Both the position numbers and the translations under genes were made by a program. DNA of 7,786 nt from Trueperella pyogenes (GTDB lineage Bacteria; Actinomycetota; Actinomycetes; Actinomycetales; Actinomycetaceae), in the NCBI RefSeq assembly GCF_900460345.1, contig NZ_UHHW01000001.1, positions 1-7,786 of the forward strand, read 5' to 3'. Position 1 is the stretch's first letter. The number at the start of each line of letters is the position of its first letter. The notes beneath the pieces were generated by a model. That model was not told the origin of the DNA and made no database searches. It was given only the letters and a program-made list of their open reading frames with translations. Positions 6,770 to 7,786 of this stretch are shown piece by piece.

Positions 6770-6776
6770 AAGGGAG
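6770..6776 (+). promoter_or_regulatory. Ribosome binding site that fixes the GTG start at 6783
   Basis: AAGGGAG, six bases before GTG at 6783, pairs well with the 3' end of 16S rRNA. It favours the start MGVFVLHDG over the upstream start at 6699, whose extra residues overlap the previous gene's end and the palindrome region. Confidence 0.7.
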
Positions 6777-6782
6777 ACACGC

Positions 6783-7786
6783 GTGGGAGTTTTCGTATTG
6801 CACGACGGTCGCCTCGTGGCGCCACAGCAGCTGGTAGCTGAAGTTAGCGACGACGTGTGCGACGCCGTACGCTCCCAAGCGCTCGAATTCATCCACTACC
6901 CGCTCTTTGGGTGGGGCCGCTCCTACGAATCCGGCACCTTCCTCGCCCTCGATGCCTGGGCAAGTGGCCAGCATCGATTTTTTTGACACACTCTCTTCCC
7001 AAGCCTTCATGCGTGCGCTCGCGCGTGCCGGCCGACACTCGCAGATGGCCGTGGCGCGCTCGGCCAGCTCTACACCGGCGGTTCTGAGGCTTTCGATTCT
7101 GACTACGCTTTTGTGGACTCCGCACCGCCGCTGACCAAGCCTGGCCCGCGTCTCTTCCTCTTTCTCCCCACTACGAAGCCGACGTGCTGCGCGCTATCTC
7201 CGCCTTGCGCGGCGCTGGGGTGGAGGCCTATCAGATTTTTGCCCACCAGGGTGCGCAGGGTCTGCTCGTGGAGATCGCGAAAGTCATGGAGTCTCCCACC
7301 GTGCTGCCATGGGCAGAAGAAACTGCCGAGCTTGTGCGCGAATCGGCCCAGACCGCGGATGAAGAAGGCGGTGCGGAAGAGCTGATCTCCGAGCCTGCCC
7401 CGACGGTTGAGCCTGAGCCGGTGATTGAGCCCGAGCCGGTAGTAGTTTGGCCTAAGTCGGCAGCCGCACCGGAGCCAGCGGCTGCATCTGAGCCGATCCA
7501 GGAGATTGAAGAAGCGGTCGATCGTGCACAACGCTACGACGAGGCCTGGGACATCAGCGGGTGGCGCTACGAGAAGGAGCGCCCGCCAAGCGTGACCCGT
7601 CCGATCTCCTCTACGCTGTCGAGCTACGCGCGCATCCGACGAAGCCAAGAAAGCATTTTCCGAGGAAGCGACCTCGCTGTTAGAGAAGAATCGGCAAGAT
7701 GTGGGCATGACGATGTACGACCTGCTCGTAGCAGAGTCAAAGCGAGCCGAACAACGGCTATGGGACATGAGTGCCCGAAGGATCGC
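6783..7786 (+). CDS. Unknown protein with Glu-Pro linker, right copy, frameshifted and 3' incomplete
   Basis: I do not recognise this gene. The start is GTG at 6783, seven bases after AAGGGAG, giving MGVFVLHDGRLVAPQQLVAE; the longer frame from 6699 begins inside the end of the previous gene and lacks such a site. Against the left copy this one lacks two bases after 6955 and one each near 7047, 7162, 7583, 7628 and 7775, so it is native only in pieces: about 6783-6955, 6957-7046, 7048-7161 (with an in-frame three-base loss at 7106) and 7164-7582. Residue 44 is Trp here (FGWG) and Val in the left copy. The gene runs off the window end. See the left copy for the domain description. Confidence 0.75.

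Larger units (their letters stand above)
3959..7786. repeat. Right arm of a 7.8-kb inverted repeat
   Basis: This is the reverse complement of 72-3913. Relative to the left arm it lacks bases near 5547, 5813, 5928, 6100, 6124, 6252-6256 (three), 6955 (two), 7047, 7106 (three), 7162, 7583, 7628 and 7775, and has a compensated G shift at 6909-6916. The inner 1.6 kb shows only one indel and one substitution against the left arm; nearly all remaining differences lie in the outer 2.2 kb. The arm carries the same two genes on the plus strand and ends at the window edge inside the second one. Confidence 0.97.

Noticed and set aside
72..7786. Two diverged paralogous dehydrogenase operons in divergent orientation
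   Set aside because: Protein sequences are identical apart from indel effects and one Val/Ala next to the fold. There is no synonymous divergence, and intergenic DNA is also identical, so these are not separately evolving copies.
72..7786. Composite transposon or insertion-sequence terminal inverted repeats
   Set aside because: No transposase, resolvase or target-site duplication is seen, and the repeats meet nearly head to head with only 45 bases between them.

Overview
The window is one locus present twice. Positions 72-3913 and 3959-7786 are near-perfect reverse complements, folded around a 45-base spacer at 3914-3958. The real gene content is about 3.85 kb: most of a large fused FAD/iron-sulfur 2-hydroxyacid dehydrogenase gene, and downstream on the same strand a gene for a protein I do not recognise. 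The genes run outward from the fold, on the minus strand in the left arm and on the plus strand in the right arm. Positions 1-71 continue the unknown gene past the point where the right arm is cut by the window end.

The arms disagree at about 21 places. Nearly all are one- to three-base insertions or deletions, mostly in G/C runs, and there is a single substitution, beside the fold. The differences hit different places in each arm, and at nearly every site one arm keeps the reading frame that the other loses. This looks like two independent error-prone reads of the same DNA, as in a long-read fold-back (template plus complement) or an amplification chimera. It does not look like diverged duplicated genes. 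A genuine inverted duplication cannot be excluded from sequence alone.

Merging the arms restores the genes. The dehydrogenase becomes one protein lacking its extreme N-terminus, about 915 residues as seen, with an FAD-binding PCMH domain, a GlcD-type FAD-oxidase C-terminal domain, two 4Fe-4S cysteine motifs and two CCG cysteine-rich domains. One site (1609-1618 / 6251-6258) stays unresolved because both copies are out of frame. The second gene becomes one frame of at least 361 residues, with an N-terminal domain of about 170 residues, an acidic Glu-Pro linker and a charged, probably helical C-terminus. Between them lie 80 bases holding a perfect 17-bp palindrome, a -10-like hexamer and a good ribosome binding site.

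The high GC content, GTG start, strong purine Shine-Dalgarno and fused GlcD-GlcF/YdiJ-like architecture suggest a high-GC actinobacterium; this is inference only. I see no tRNA, rRNA, CRISPR array, transposase or phage gene, and no support for a new biological system. The main points are the palindrome, the reconstruction it allows, and the false gene models it would create, above all an 883-codon frame that crosses the fold.
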